This document shows, piece after piece, positions 31,982-42,209 of a stretch of 53,283 nucleotides of DNA; position 1 is the first letter of the stretch, and each line of letters opens with the position of its first letter. The notes beneath the pieces were generated by a model that saw nothing but the letters and a program-made list of their open reading frames with translations, ran no database searches and was not told the DNA's origin. Where the stretch lies: contig MU858279.1 in the NCBI GenBank assembly GCA_033297075.1, positions 1 through 53,283 on the forward strand, in the 5' to 3' direction. Position numbers and translations under genes: made by a program. Source of the DNA: Rhypophila decipiens (taxonomy: Eukaryota; Ascomycota; Sordariomycetes; Sordariales; Naviculisporaceae).

Positions 31982-33478
31982 TCACCAATATGAATCGCCC
32001 CCAACCGAGACTGCAGGTGCAAACGTTTCCCAACTTTGAACTGACCAGTTGATATCTTCCAAAACCGTGATACCGCCCCCGTCAGTATCCGTCACCTCCC
32101 AGTCGGTTTCGCTTTTCCCCCAGCTGTTTTCAGGAGTATCCCACTCATATTCGCTCTGGAATTGGCTGCTTAGGGTGGAGATTGACTCATCTAGGCTCAC
32201 GACGTCGTCTTGGTCGGATCTGCAGTCGTCGTCGGCAGGAGCTGAACGGTCCCCAGTCATCCATTCCTCAGGCAAAAGGCCCTTGGCACTCCATTCCTTG
32301 ACCTGTCTGTCATTTTCTTCCCTCCATTCAAGGGTGAGCTTCTCCTGCTCGTCCTCTGTCAGTGCCTCGGAGTGGTCTTCCTTCAACCATTCCTTGACCA
32401 GGGCATTTTCGTTGCAAGGCCCAAGTCGCTCCAGACCTCGAGTGACAAAGTCGCCAAGTTCCTGGATGCTTGGGTGATCGAACCTGTTGACCAACTGCTG
32501 CTCCTCCACCGCCCAGTTGGTAGACAGAGCCTCGGAGAAAAGACCCAGCACAAGCGCAGTCCAGTGCTTGGCTTGGGCAGCGGATACAACACCGGGCGGC
32601 CTTCGGATCTCGATGGTCCCAGTTCCATCTCCATGAGCCGTCAACCCCTGGAAATTCCACCCTACTGATTTACAGCTGGCCTGCAAAACCTCTAGCCCCT
32701 GCTTGTGCCCGTGACAGCTGAGCGTGTCCAGCATTTGGAATACCGGAGCCCAAGACTGGGTGGGAATGGCCCTGAATACGGCCATTATCGGTCTTTCGTC
32801 GCCGACAAGGGGGTGGTAGCTGTTGACCACGTTGGATTGCGCCCAGGGGTTGTTTTTCCGGTTCCCGGGCAGGACCGCCGTCGTGGCCACCTCGAAAAGT
32901 GTCAGGCCTTTGCAGATGGCCTGCAGTTGCTCGTCTGTGTACTTTATGGTTGTTCCCGGCGAGACATGCACATGGAAGCCGCATTTCGAGGTTGTCCGGA
33001 TGTGGCAGTATTTGGTCAGGACGTCAAATACTCGCTCGATCTCGGCCGGCCAGTCGTCCTCGGTGCTCAAAACCCGAGAGACAATCTCCATGGTCCAAAA
33101 TCCAGGGGGCTCCGGGAGGCTCTCGTGGCACACGGACCAAACCGCGTACCGCTCGTCGTATTGATAGTCGGCATCTGAGTAGTCCCACCCATGCCTGACC
33201 TTCATTGCTGTTTCTTCTTGGAGGGCCTGGATCACCGCGTGCCGCATGGCTGATCTGTTTTGTTGCTGGAGTGTGTTTTCGGTCCAGAACTCAGGCGATG
33301 ATACGATGTGGTCTTTCCATCCGTGCTCAAGCAGCATTGATCGGAACCTATTGCCCTCAACCATGCTTTCCTGTCTGGGGCTGAGCATGATCTCGATTTC
33401 GATGCCGAAGGCGAGTCTGGGCAGGAAGGTCTTGACGGCGGCGGCCGGGGTATCGTTCTGAAGAGCTGTGACGGTCAT
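31982..33478 (-). CDS. Fungal amidoligase-family protein
   Basis: A single exon of 498 aa starts at ATG 33478. The N-terminal FGIEIE (24-29), the central EIVSRVL (131-137), CGFHVHVSPG (166-175) and the later GTIEIRRPPG match the putative amidoligase family, COOH-NH2 ligases related to glutamine synthetase and glutamate-cysteine ligase folds. The acidic residues of GIEIE and EIVS and the His pair in HVH are the expected metal/ATP ligands. The C-terminal 110 residues are acidic and Ser/Trp-rich, probably disordered. Fungal members are unstudied; they are proposed to make isopeptide bonds or peptide-like products, but the substrate is unknown. The gene is flanked on both sides by related GACTG minisatellites. 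The 3' end lies only 24 nt from the palindrome. Confidence 0.85.
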   Translation of the reverse strand: MTVTALQNDTPAAAVKTFLPRLAFGIEIEIMLSPRQESMVEGNRFRSMLLEHGWKDHIVSSPEFWTENTLQQQNRSAMRHAVIQALQEETAMKVRHGWDYSDADYQYDERYAVWSVCHESLPEPPGFWTMEIVSRVLSTEDDWPAEIERVFDVLTKYCHIRTTSKCGFHVHVSPGTTIKYTDEQLQAICKGLTLFEVATTAVLPGNRKNNPWAQSNVVNSYHPLVGDERPIMAVFRAIPTQSWAPVFQMLDTLSCHGHKQGLEVLQASCKSVGWNFQGLTAHGDGTGTIEIRRPPGVVSAAQAKHWTALVLGLFSEALSTNWAVEEQQLVNRFDHPSIQELGDFVTRGLERLGPCNENALVKEWLKEDHSEALTEDEQEKLTLEWREENDRQVKEWSAKGLLPEEWMTGDRSAPADDDCRSDQDDVVSLDESISTLSSQFQSEYEWDTPENSWGKSETDWEVTDTDGGGITVLEDINWSVQSWETFAPAVSVGGDSYW

Positions 33479-34782
33479 GATGAAACGTGTTGAGTAGAAA
33501 TGTGGTTGAGTTGATGCTAGTTTGGCGAGAATATGTTTGTCCAGTTGGTGAACCGATGGCGAGAAGATCTTTGTCCAGTTGGTGAAGCGATGGGGAATGT
33601 AGATAGTCTTGTTTGTGAATAGACTTTAATGAACTTGGTGGCCTGAGATGTTGGCTGTGGTGGAAGGGAGCTGGTGGTGTGAGGAAAGCAGACAGCGGAA
33701 AACCCGAGAGTCGAGCAGCCATGGGGTTTTTATACATGTTTTCCAAGACTCGGGCAATGATATTAACTTTGTGGCTATGGGTTTGAGCATTACCAGCAAA
33801 ACTCAGCATGCTACACTGCTCCAGAGAAGCGTATCTGGTAGATAGGTATGTACACTGTGTACTGCTGAACTCAATTTCTAAGTTTTGGTAACCTGAATCT
33901 TGAAAAATCTGCAAGACGCATGATCAGCCACGATCGCAATCCTGAACTTACCCTCTGGTTTGAGAGGGAAAAGCCACATGCAATATTCACTCAAAGAGCT
34001 GAGACCACCTGCGACTGATGCGGCAGAATAAGGGGGTTTCTCACTTGCCCCAGTCAAAATATCTCATGGCCTCGTCTCGTGAGTGCAGAAAGGCTGTTCA
34101 AGTCAGGAGATCATAACAAAAACTTCTATGGCCATAAAGAGTTTTCAGCTTGGCTCTATCAACACGAAGTCTAGTTGTGGAGCAGCTACATGCTATTAAT
34201 AGGTCGTGGGCATCTCGCCTGAGAGTGTGACCCATAAGGCTGAAGCTTATTCCCCAACCTAAACCTTGTAAAACATCACTTCAAAAGAAAACTATATGCT
34301 GTGTTAGCACTGATACCGCAGGCAAAAGAAAAAGGAAGAAACAAAGCCAAATCAGCCACCAAAACAGTCTCCACACCAGGAAGAGGGCAACCATCTAACA
34401 TTTTCTCTGACAGTATAGGTACCCAAAGCTTGTTCCCACAATGAGTTTCTCTGCCACCGTCCGGGAGACCGCAGGATCCATACTCCTCACGCTTAGCTGG
34501 CCACTGATCTGGGATGATTTTGTCCCCACCCAAATGTGCATGCCGTCGAGAAACTTTCATTTTGCCACTCATTTACAATTTACCCTCCCGCCCGTTGATG
34601 TTAGAGCTTGCTAACGTCTCCAGTCAAGCACTTTGACCTCTTTCCTGGAAATTCTTGAACGGCCTACGTAATCTTCATGATAGCAGCCTACACTATATTT
34701 CATGATCTGTTCGCAAAGCACATACAACCTTTCAAGGTAAGAGAGCTTGTTCGTGACGTTTTGCCGAACTTTGACCCCTGTT
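33479..34782. other. Intergenic region with no gene seen
   Basis: It contains the promoter of the amidoligase gene. A 98-codon minus-strand frame (34276-34572) shows no features. Nothing else is supported. Confidence 0.5.
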
Positions 34783-34822
34783 ATGGTGCTACAGGCTTAC
34801 GTCTGTGCCAATGTGGCAACAA
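34783..34822 (+). repeat. Left copy of an imperfect inverted repeat
   Basis: This 40-bp block (ATGGTGC..TGTGCCAATGTGGCAACAA) matches the reverse complement of 35353-35392 at 35 of 40 positions, with weaker similarity continuing inward. The pair brackets the minisatellite at 34865-35292 and may be the terminal repeats of a small non-autonomous element. Confidence 0.8.
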
Positions 34823-34864
34823 TTCAAACATACTGCCTATAAAATCGTCCGTGCACACCACTTC

Positions 34865-35292
34865 TGACTGAATTTGACTGAACTGACTGGACTTACTGGA
34901 TTCAATTGAACTAACTAGATATGACTGATTTAACTGTATTTAACTGAATTGACTGGATTTGACTGGATTAACTGGATTTGACTGAACTGACTGGATTTGA
35001 CTGAACTGATTGGCTTTGACTGAACTGATTGGCTTTGACTGATTTTGACTGGACTGACTGGATTTGACTGAATTGACTGAATTGACTGGATTTGACTGAA
35101 TTGACTGAATTGACTGGATTTGACTGAATTGACTGGATTTGACTGAACTGACTGGCTTTGACTGAACTGACTGGCTTTGACTGGACTGACTGGCTTTGAC
35201 TGGACTGACTGGCTTTGACTGAATTGACTGGCTTTGACTGAATTGACTGAACTGACTGAATTGACTGAACTGACTGGATTTGACTGGATTTG
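34865..35292 (+). repeat. GACTG-based minisatellite array
   Basis: About 430 bp consist almost entirely of variants of TTGACTGGA, TTGACTGAA and CTGACTGGC units of 9-11 bases built on a GACTG core. It has no coding meaning, although every minus-strand frame stays open and reads as SQ/VKS repeats because the unit lacks stops. It shares its core with the small array beyond the amidoligase gene. Confidence 0.95.
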
Positions 35293-35352
35293 ATGTCTTG
35301 ATGTTGATGCTGGTGGTGGTGGTTGTGCGTATATTTTGGGTGGGTGCAGTAG

Positions 35353-35392
35353 TTGTTGCCACATTGGCACACACGTAAAGGTGTGGCACCAT
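35353..35392 (-). repeat. Right copy of an imperfect inverted repeat
   Basis: Reverse-complement partner of 34783-34822, with five mismatches in 40 positions. Together the two define a roughly 610-bp unit with the minisatellite inside. Confidence 0.8.
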
Positions 35393-35740
35393 ACCCTGTC
35401 ACTGTGCAAGATGCGGCCGAACCATCGACCAATCAAAACGGCCAAGCTCGCCCAATCGGGTCTCGAGAATCCTTGGCGCCACTCAGCTGCATCTCGGATT
35501 CCAATGCGAGGTGGTGACGACGCCAACAGCTGTAAACGTCACGCCAGCGCAGGTTACCAGATGTGGTTACGAATGCGCTTCAACGACATGCACGATGTAT
35601 ATCAAAGATGAGACCCCGGCTTTCTTGTCTTTACGTCTTCTTGCTAGTATCCTTAGCGTCCTGACTTGAACAAGGCTGTCATCAGCAACCTCTTGTCGGA
35701 AACTTCGAGTTGTAAAGACAATACAGTGAAAAAAAGAAAC
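35393..35740. other. Promoter region of the monooxygenase gene
   Basis: No gene is seen. An in-frame extension of the monooxygenase to 35666 exists but precedes the nucleotide-binding strand and is taken as 5' UTR. Confidence 0.5.
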
Positions 35741-37075
35741 ATGCACGTCATCATCATCGGCGCCGGTCCAGCCGGTCTAGCAGCAGCTCTTGCCCTCCAC
35801 AAACAACAACAATCCGAGTCCAAATTCAATCGCTCTTCCGAGTCCCTTGCCCCTTTCTGCATAACAATCCTCGAACTCCGCCCAAATATCGAAACAGGAA
35901 CCCAATTAGGCGGCGCAATCAACCTCACTCCCCTCGCCCTGCGATATCTCGACGCTCTCGGTGTAGGCGAGAAACTCCGTCCGCTAGGATGTAAAGTCTC
36001 GGGTATTGACTTTCTTTCCCATCGCTCGGGCGTCTCCCTCGGGAAGATGTGGCCTGATTTTGACTCTCTGCGGGTGGCGAGACATGATGTTGTGGAGTCC
36101 ATGGCACGGAAGGTTCTGGAAACTTCTGAACAGAGTGAGGCGGGGAGGGTATCGATAAGGTATGGCGTCAAGGTCACGAAAATCGAGGAATCTGGTAGTG
36201 CAGGCTCGTCGGAGGGATGCGTTAAAGTCTCGTATTTTCAGAACGGCGAGCCGGATGGAAAGATCCTGGAAGGTGATGTCTTGCTGGGTTGCGATGGGAT
36301 TCACTCGTTCGTGCGAAGTACATATGTCGATCCAGCGCGAGAGAAAAGGTACTCAGGCCGTGGAGGAGCGTATAGTTATGTCACGGTGGACAAGCCCGGC
36401 GATGCGGGGGTCTTGCTCAGAGATGGACAGCCGGCCGTGAAAGACAGTTCCATGACCATGGGCCCGAAAGGTTCTCTGCTCACAACATTTTGCGAGCCAT
36501 CAAAAACAAAGCTCTATATCGCGGCCGTGCTGAATGACACGGCCGAAGTGTGGAAAGACCAGGCTTCAAAGGACGGACGGCGGGCTACCGGCGCCGAGAC
36601 TGAAATCCTCAAGCAGGATCTGTTGAATCGTTTTTCGGGATCGGAATTGGTAGGCCTGGACGAACTTGTTGCTAAATGCGAAGAATGGTTCTTCTTTCCC
36701 GTTTTTATGCTCCCACCTGGAGGAATCTGGTCCAGGGGACGGATACTGTTGTTGGGTGATGCTGCGCATGCTATGCCGCCCATGGGCGAGAGCACGGGCG
36801 TTGCGATCGAGGATGCCGTGTTGCTTGCGCACGTTTTGAGTAGACGAGGGGAGAGGTCGGTCAAGAAGTTGTTCGACGACTATGAGGGCCTGAGGAGGGA
36901 TGTTATTGCTCAAACATACAAGGAGACGGTGGCGCTGTGGGGAGATGCAAGCGAGTGGTCGTCGTTCAAGAGTGTCATGATCGATTGGCTGATGTGGGTC
37001 ATTGTGCTATTTATCAACCGTGGGGGCAAAAGTACGTTTGCGAGGGACGTCAGGCTGCTGTCGTTGCCTGCGTAG
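35741..37075 (+). CDS. FAD-dependent (class A) monooxygenase
   Basis: A single exon of 444 aa. The start at 35741 (MHVIIIGAGPAGLAAA) places the Rossmann motif GxGxxG at residues 7-12, as usual for this family. Further landmarks are LGCDGIHSFVR and the FAD-ribityl motif GDAAHAMPPMGESTGVAIED beginning near Gly339. These identify a PHBH/salicylate-hydroxylase-type flavoprotein that uses NAD(P)H and O2 to hydroxylate aromatic or polyketide substrates. The C-terminal hydrophobic segment (IDWLMWVIVLFINRGG) might associate with membranes, as in some secondary-metabolism monooxygenases. No polyketide or other biosynthetic core gene is next to it, so the substrate is open. A Ser-rich insertion follows the first helix (KQQQSESKFNRSS). 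Confidence 0.92.
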   Translation: MHVIIIGAGPAGLAAALALHKQQQSESKFNRSSESLAPFCITILELRPNIETGTQLGGAINLTPLALRYLDALGVGEKLRPLGCKVSGIDFLSHRSGVSLGKMWPDFDSLRVARHDVVESMARKVLETSEQSEAGRVSIRYGVKVTKIEESGSAGSSEGCVKVSYFQNGEPDGKILEGDVLLGCDGIHSFVRSTYVDPAREKRYSGRGGAYSYVTVDKPGDAGVLLRDGQPAVKDSSMTMGPKGSLLTTFCEPSKTKLYIAAVLNDTAEVWKDQASKDGRRATGAETEILKQDLLNRFSGSELVGLDELVAKCEEWFFFPVFMLPPGGIWSRGRILLLGDAAHAMPPMGESTGVAIEDAVLLAHVLSRRGERSVKKLFDDYEGLRRDVIAQTYKETVALWGDASEWSSFKSVMIDWLMWVIVLFINRGGKSTFARDVRLLSLPA

Positions 37076-37318
37076 GCCCGTTACCCTACAGCCCGAGAAC
37101 AGCAGGGCTATGGCTTGGGCGAATACATGACTTATTGTTCTTTTGTTTCCTCTCCAACCCTATACAATGGTAAATTGACAGCTAGACACGACAATTTCCG
37201 AGATTTCTCCACCATATGCCCACTGTGACTCTGGAACGGCTTTCAACGAGCAATGGTATCTGTCAACCACCGAACCGATCCATACTCAGATATCCGCACC
37301 CCGTGACCCCCATGCTGT

Positions 37319-39329
37319 TCAAGCCCTCCAAAACCTCCACCTGCCAGCGTCATCCATGGCAAATCTAGCTTTCATACCAGCAGCGAAACCCTCCAACTTC
37401 CCGCCCGTCTGTCTCCCACCAACCTTGATCTCATCTTCAGTCCAGCCACTTAGCGGATACAGCAAATAGGCCGAGACAGAATCTTTTAGCTGTGGCTGTG
37501 GCTGTTGTTGCGCCCCTTTTCCTCCAACTCCCGAGCCGACTGAACCGGTGTCAACACTACCAGACGTAATAACGATACTTATCACCAGCAACACCAACGC
37601 CAGAACCGTTTCTAGGACTGGTAGTATCAGCCACTGCCACCTCACAATCACGAACTGTTCTCTTCCAAACGCGGTACCAGTGACCGTTGTTGCCAGTGCA
37701 TTGTCACCTCCTCCCGTGTCGTTGCTATTGCGTATGAGATTCGTCAGTGTATTGGCCAGGTTCTGTGCCACGACTTCTAGATCAGGCGCCAACTTGAGGA
37801 CGAAGTTGAGATTCATGGCCGCGTCGATGGCTGCGCCTGACATTTTGGACGAGCTGCGAAGATAATCAAAAGCTGACATCTCAAGGACGGACGAGAGGTA
37901 CTCTTGCAGTCCCATTTCGGCGGGGTAAGAGAGATGGTAGGTCGAGGAGTTGTCGGCAGTGCTGTAGCCGACAGCGTAGCTGCCCAGTAGAGTGTCATTG
38001 GCACCCAGACGGTAAAATAGAGGTTTGGAAGTGACAGTTCCGTTGACGAGTCTACCGCTTGTGACCGGATCTGCAGTGCCGATTCCGCTGTAGGTTTGTT
38101 CGCACCAGGCAAAATTGGCGGTGAATACCTCAGGCCAGGGTGGTGAGTAGTAACCCCATCCTCCGGGCCAGCTGGAGGAGGCGTGTCGAAGGATCAGCCA
38201 CGGGCCGCCGAAACGACCGCCTGTTGTCCCGTAGGTTGTGTACAGTGTCTGGGTTTTCTGGGCAAGGCCACTGCTGTCGCCTGGGCTTGTGTAGTTTAAT
38301 GTAGGGCGGTATTGGTCTCGGTCCCCTGTTTTGGTGTCGTCCTCTTGCCAGCCTGAGATGTTGTGGTACCTGCAGCTTTGGCGGTAATTGGAGTCTGGGT
38401 TTGTGCAGTTGCGGTCTACACCTTCCGTAACGTTGCGAAAAGTGACGCAGATGCCGAGCGATGTGAAAGACGGCCAGGTGCAGCTCACTGCTGGCGCGGG
38501 ACAGACGAAACTGGGGGGTAGGACTTGGCCTGACATGCCGTTCAGCACCACGGCTTGGAAATGGGGTAGTTCGCTGGTAACTGCTCGGTTAAGGTCTATT
38601 GATGATAGTTAGTTACTACTCATGTCGGTTTCCGGCCGCTTGGCTCTCTATATCGAGCTCAGGGTTCTGAATATAAAGCTGCATGGCAAACTCACTGTTG
38701 CCGTATTCTTCCTGACGAAAGGCCTTGGAAACGTACTGGCGAGCAAGGTACATTTCTGCCGTAGTATTGGTCAAATTGACAGGCTTTATCTGGAAGTCGA
38801 GTATATTTTGCGCGCTGGGCTCGATTCCCAGCCCGGCTACTGTGATCAGTGCCAGGGCCCAGCCGAGGACGGAACTCAACCTCAGCGGGACCCGAAACAG
38901 CATGACAGCAGCACCCCAAGGTCCACGACTAGCATCCTCGAAAATCTGAAGATGATGCAGCGGTTGGGGTTGAAGTAGCATGTGTCTCCACTTGAGCTGA
39001 CTTATACAAGACGCCACCACCATCATGATTGTCGCTTTTGCCACGGTTGTCAAAATCGATATTGCCGAGTTCGGTTGAATGGACAGAGGCCAGGCTGATA
39101 GCGGTTTGTCACCGACTAGAGCGAGGATAGTAATGATAAGACACATGCTGGCAAGACTCAGGGCAGCACCTGCAAGTTCCCACCACCACCACCAGTTAGA
39201 CGGCTCAGCAGTGACTGCCATTGTCCCTGCTGCCGGCGCAGACTTTGCACTATGACTGACTGCAGTCCACTGTTGTGGGCTGGACTCTGTTGGACTTGCC
39301 CGTCCAATGAGTGTCTGTTGTTCGGACAT
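37319..39329 (-). CDS. DUF3176 integral membrane protein
   Basis: Two exons on the minus strand, 39329-38696 and 38595-37319, give 636 aa; the intron (GTGAGT..TAG) splits an Asn codon. The start is the first ATG (MSEQQTL); the open frame upstream of it has none. The WWWWELAGAALSLASMC segment followed by PLSAWPLSIQPNSAISIL and SQLKWRH is the hallmark of the DUF3176 family, large fungal plasma-membrane or vacuolar proteins of unknown function. Three N-terminal helices, a cysteine-rich and glycosylated extracellular middle part (SCTWPSFTSLGICVTF, many NxT/S) and a last helix (LILPVLETVLALVLLVISIVI) before a cytoplasmic tail match the family plan. It is convergent with the monooxygenase gene. Confidence 0.9.
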
Positions 39330-40581
39330 GAGCGCCGATGTCTCCAAATGAACTAAGGGAGAGGGACTAGGACAGTGATGGAGCTTATATGTGGGAGATT
39401 AGAGACTAATGACAAGGGAAAGAATATGTGTTCCGGGTGTGCTAAGCGCTAAGTAGCCAAGCCACTGCCAATGCTAACTACTGGCTATTGGTTTCTGTAT
39501 CTCGGCTAGGTAGTACAGGTATATACCCTTTCTCTAAGGAATAACCTACTATAAGTAACGTTATAGTATATTCTACCTATCTTAAGGGTTTTGACCTTAG
39601 CGAGCTATAATACTATGTTTATTCCCCCTAAGTTACTATATTACGCGGTTTAAAATAACTATGTATGACAGAAAGTGAGTTTTAACGCTGAGAGGCGTAT
39701 AGAGATATATTACGAGCAATGATATGTATTATAAAACCAAGATAGCTACCTAATTACACAAGGTGACTGCGCCTCAACTATGGTCTATAGGTGGTTGCTT
39801 TCTTTGCCGACCGCTTAGCTGTGCGAGGTTACGCATGCTACCCATCGGTCGAAGGTCTTGAATGCGCATTCTTATAGGCGGGAAATAGGTAGATTGAACT
39901 GAAACGCCACTGCCGTAGCTGAATAGCATAAGCATTTTCCAGCCCTCAGCCCCAGCCCCCGGCCCCCAGAGAGTTTGGATAACTCCAAGGAACGCCTCAA
40001 CTGCGCGGAAAGTTAATGCATGAGGTGTGTCGGCAAGACCTCTCGCACTCTGAGACAGATTGCCCCCAGGTTTGGGTTGTCTCGTTGCCGATCTCAGTCA
40101 CAGCCACACAGGTGCAGCAGGTCAGAAGTTTATGTCCTACTATTGACCCCAAAAGTCACTAATTAGCTCTTTACTAACCGAACGGAGCTATAGACATGTA
40201 CTATCACGCGAGTAGAGTGGTGATAAGAATGAATGATCATATTGGGTACCACAGAGAGAAAAGAGCACACGAGAATGAAGTGAGCGAAGTGCTCGGTATT
40301 TATCTTCCTGAGGGCATCCAAATCCAGTATAGCTCATGCCAAGAGCTTGGCACTCGGCGTCACATGTACCCTTCGGCGATGACTCCTTCTTGATTCTCGG
40401 AGGCGCAGCAAAAGCCCAGAGCGGGTCTTCAGCTGGAGCATCATCTTTGCTCGACAATTACAAGTACAAGAGTCCGGTCATTGAAGCTTGTATCGGTCAT
40501 TTTCGCAAACACAAGAGTCTTTCCCAACAACTCAACAGTCGCAAGCCAACATCTCTGGCTTATTTAGCTCAATCACCCCAA
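39330..40581. other. Intergenic region containing a TA-rich relic
   Basis: No gene is supported. The middle part is a TA-rich island described separately. The rest carries the promoter of the DUF3176 gene and the 5' region of the small conserved gene. Confidence 0.55.
39490..39770. repeat. TA-rich island, probably a RIP-degraded repeat relic
   Basis: The sequence switches abruptly from the surrounding balanced composition to one rich in TpA (CTATAATACTATG, GTATAGAGATATATTACG). That is the usual look of transposon remnants hit by repeat-induced point mutation in ascomycetes. No coding sequence or terminal repeat survives. A simple AT-rich spacer is the alternative. Confidence 0.5.
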
Positions 40582-41028
40582 ATGGATGCCCTCCGTCACT
40601 GGTCTGCATATGGCCAGAAAGGCCACCCTTCAAGCACCCGCGTAACCGCCTCGCAGTGGAAGCACAACCCCTTCGTGCAGCCTAAACCCGTTCAGTGGGA
40701 GAGGACAGTACCGCACGCCTCGCTCACAAAGCTCCTCAACGGCTTTGAACCCCAGGCAATGGAAGACAAGTGGTTCATCTACGCCGACGGCCCCGACACC
40801 GAAGGAAACGCCACCGTTCACATGCATCGGAGCTGGACCGGTCACAAGATTGTCGAGCTCAAGATCAAGATTCCCCTGACTGATGCTGGAGAGGTCAAAG
40901 AGGAAGACGCCAAGATCACGGAGCTCATCTGGGAGTCGGACAAGAAGGCTTATAATGCCAGCGAGGATGATGCGAAAGTAACCGCCCAAGAGGTGTGCCG
41001 GTGGGTTCTGCATGTTGAGCTGAGCTAA
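40582..41028 (+). CDS. Small conserved-type protein with a KWFIY..HMHRSWTG motif
   Basis: The ATG at 40582 gives 148 aa. The open frame runs further upstream to 40336, but that part has 5' UTR composition. The core reads EDKWFIYADGPDTEGNATVHMHRSWTGHKIVELKIKI (shown here only to name the motif parts KWFIY and HRSWTGHKI). I recall similar W-F-Y / HRSWTG pairs in small, uncharacterised bacterial and fungal proteins, so an ancient or transferred domain is possible. No signal peptide, membrane helix or cofactor motif is seen. It sits alone between the TA-rich island and the DUF3237 gene, and I can give no function. Confidence 0.7.
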   Translation: MDALRHWSAYGQKGHPSSTRVTASQWKHNPFVQPKPVQWERTVPHASLTKLLNGFEPQAMEDKWFIYADGPDTEGNATVHMHRSWTGHKIVELKIKIPLTDAGEVKEEDAKITELIWESDKKAYNASEDDAKVTAQEVCRWVLHVELS

Positions 41029-41583
41029 AGTCATGGTGCGAGATACGAGTTATGGGTACATGTAATCTGGGCACAATATTTTGTATCAGTCTTCAACTTT
41101 CAAGTCCACCGAAATACATTCCCCGTCCAGGGGGTCCAGTGCAAACCACTCCCTCAATCATACATCACACTCTACTTCAAGCAACAGATCAATGTCTTGT
41201 CGATCATACGTAATAACTCTGACATGGAGCTTGCGTAACCTGTTCCCTGTCTCACAAACTCGGATTCTCTCACAAGTTTGCTTGTTATAGCTTCGTGCTT
41301 GCACCAAATTCCGAACACGTGGTACAATGTCTCATAGGGTCCTACCCGCTCCTATGACGTGTTAATATCCAGACATGGCATAGTTTGACCAAGAACCAAG
41401 ATCATATTGCATACACAAATATTACCAGTAGGAGCTTCACCAATTTGAGGAGAAATATCAGCATCTACGTTTTATACTAGGGTAGTGATATATCCCACCA
41501 ACTGTTGTTTCTGTTCCCTTGGTCAGAGGTTATTGAATATTTGACATTGTTCAGAGTCTCAGCCCTGCCTCATGGCAATCCTC
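41029..41583. other. 3'-3' intergenic region
   Basis: AT-rich UTR-like sequence between converging genes. No gene or repeat is seen. Confidence 0.55.
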
Positions 41584-42209
41584 CTAGCCAATCTGATAGG
41601 CATCGTAAATAACTTTGGCGCCCTTGCGCATCCCGCTCGCCACCCACATGGTGGTATTCACATGGTTGTATCTCGGGTCACCGGTATTCATGTTGATGTA
41701 CAGGCGGAACTTGTATAACGAAGGATCGACGCTGTCGGCCTTGACGGGGTCGTTGAGATCGCGGAGGACTTCGGGTGGGCCGGTTCTCCATCCATCCGTC
41801 TTGATCTGGATGTATGCTGGTGTTGCGTCGGATGTCTTGAGGAGGTAGCGCGTGTCGAGCTTTGCAGCTAGTTCAGGGAGGACGTATTGATAGTCGTGGC
41901 CGCCGAGCTGTTGTGATTTCGCATTGTTAGTTTGTGGACCTTGACAAGACAAAATGAAGAAAGCAAGAGTCTCACCTCAATGGTCCCATTCCCCCATGTC
42001 GCGTTCCACACCCCTCCAGTGAAGCTGATCCAATTCCAGAGAGTATCACCTGGGCCAGAACCCAGACCGAGTTTGGGATTGAGGTCGCATTCCAAGTGGA
42101 AGTCCTTGGTCAGTGTCGGGATCGGGAGACCGGAGGTCGGGTCGAGCACCGCGAGGGCAGGTGTTGCGACAGCTGCCAGGCCGCCGACGATGAAGGCCTT
42201 TGACACCAT
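41584..42209 (-). CDS. Secreted DUF3237 protein
   Basis: Two exons on the minus strand, 42209-41976 and 41907-41584 (intron GTGAGA..CAG), give 185 aa. The first ATG in frame is at 42209 and opens a signal peptide (AFIVGGLAAVATPALA). The mature part reads as one DUF3237 beta-barrel: LTKDFHLECDL, ISFTGGVWNATWGNGTIE, GGHDYQ, then DTRYLLKTSDATPAYIQIKTDGWRTG split over several strands and RLYINMNTGD. DUF3237 proteins are widespread in fungi and bacteria; no biochemical function is established. Two or three N-glycosylation sites fit secretion. The neighbour to the right is a second secreted protein, transcribed divergently. Confidence 0.9.

Noticed and set aside
34930..35526. Three overlapping minus-strand frames of 150-198 codons reading as SQ/VQS/VKS repeats
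   Set aside because: They are the translation of the GACTG minisatellite in all three frames; the unit has no stop codon, so open length carries no evidence.
39329..39347. Longer N-terminus of the DUF3176 protein
   Set aside because: The extra codons begin with TTG, not ATG; the first ATG is at 39329.
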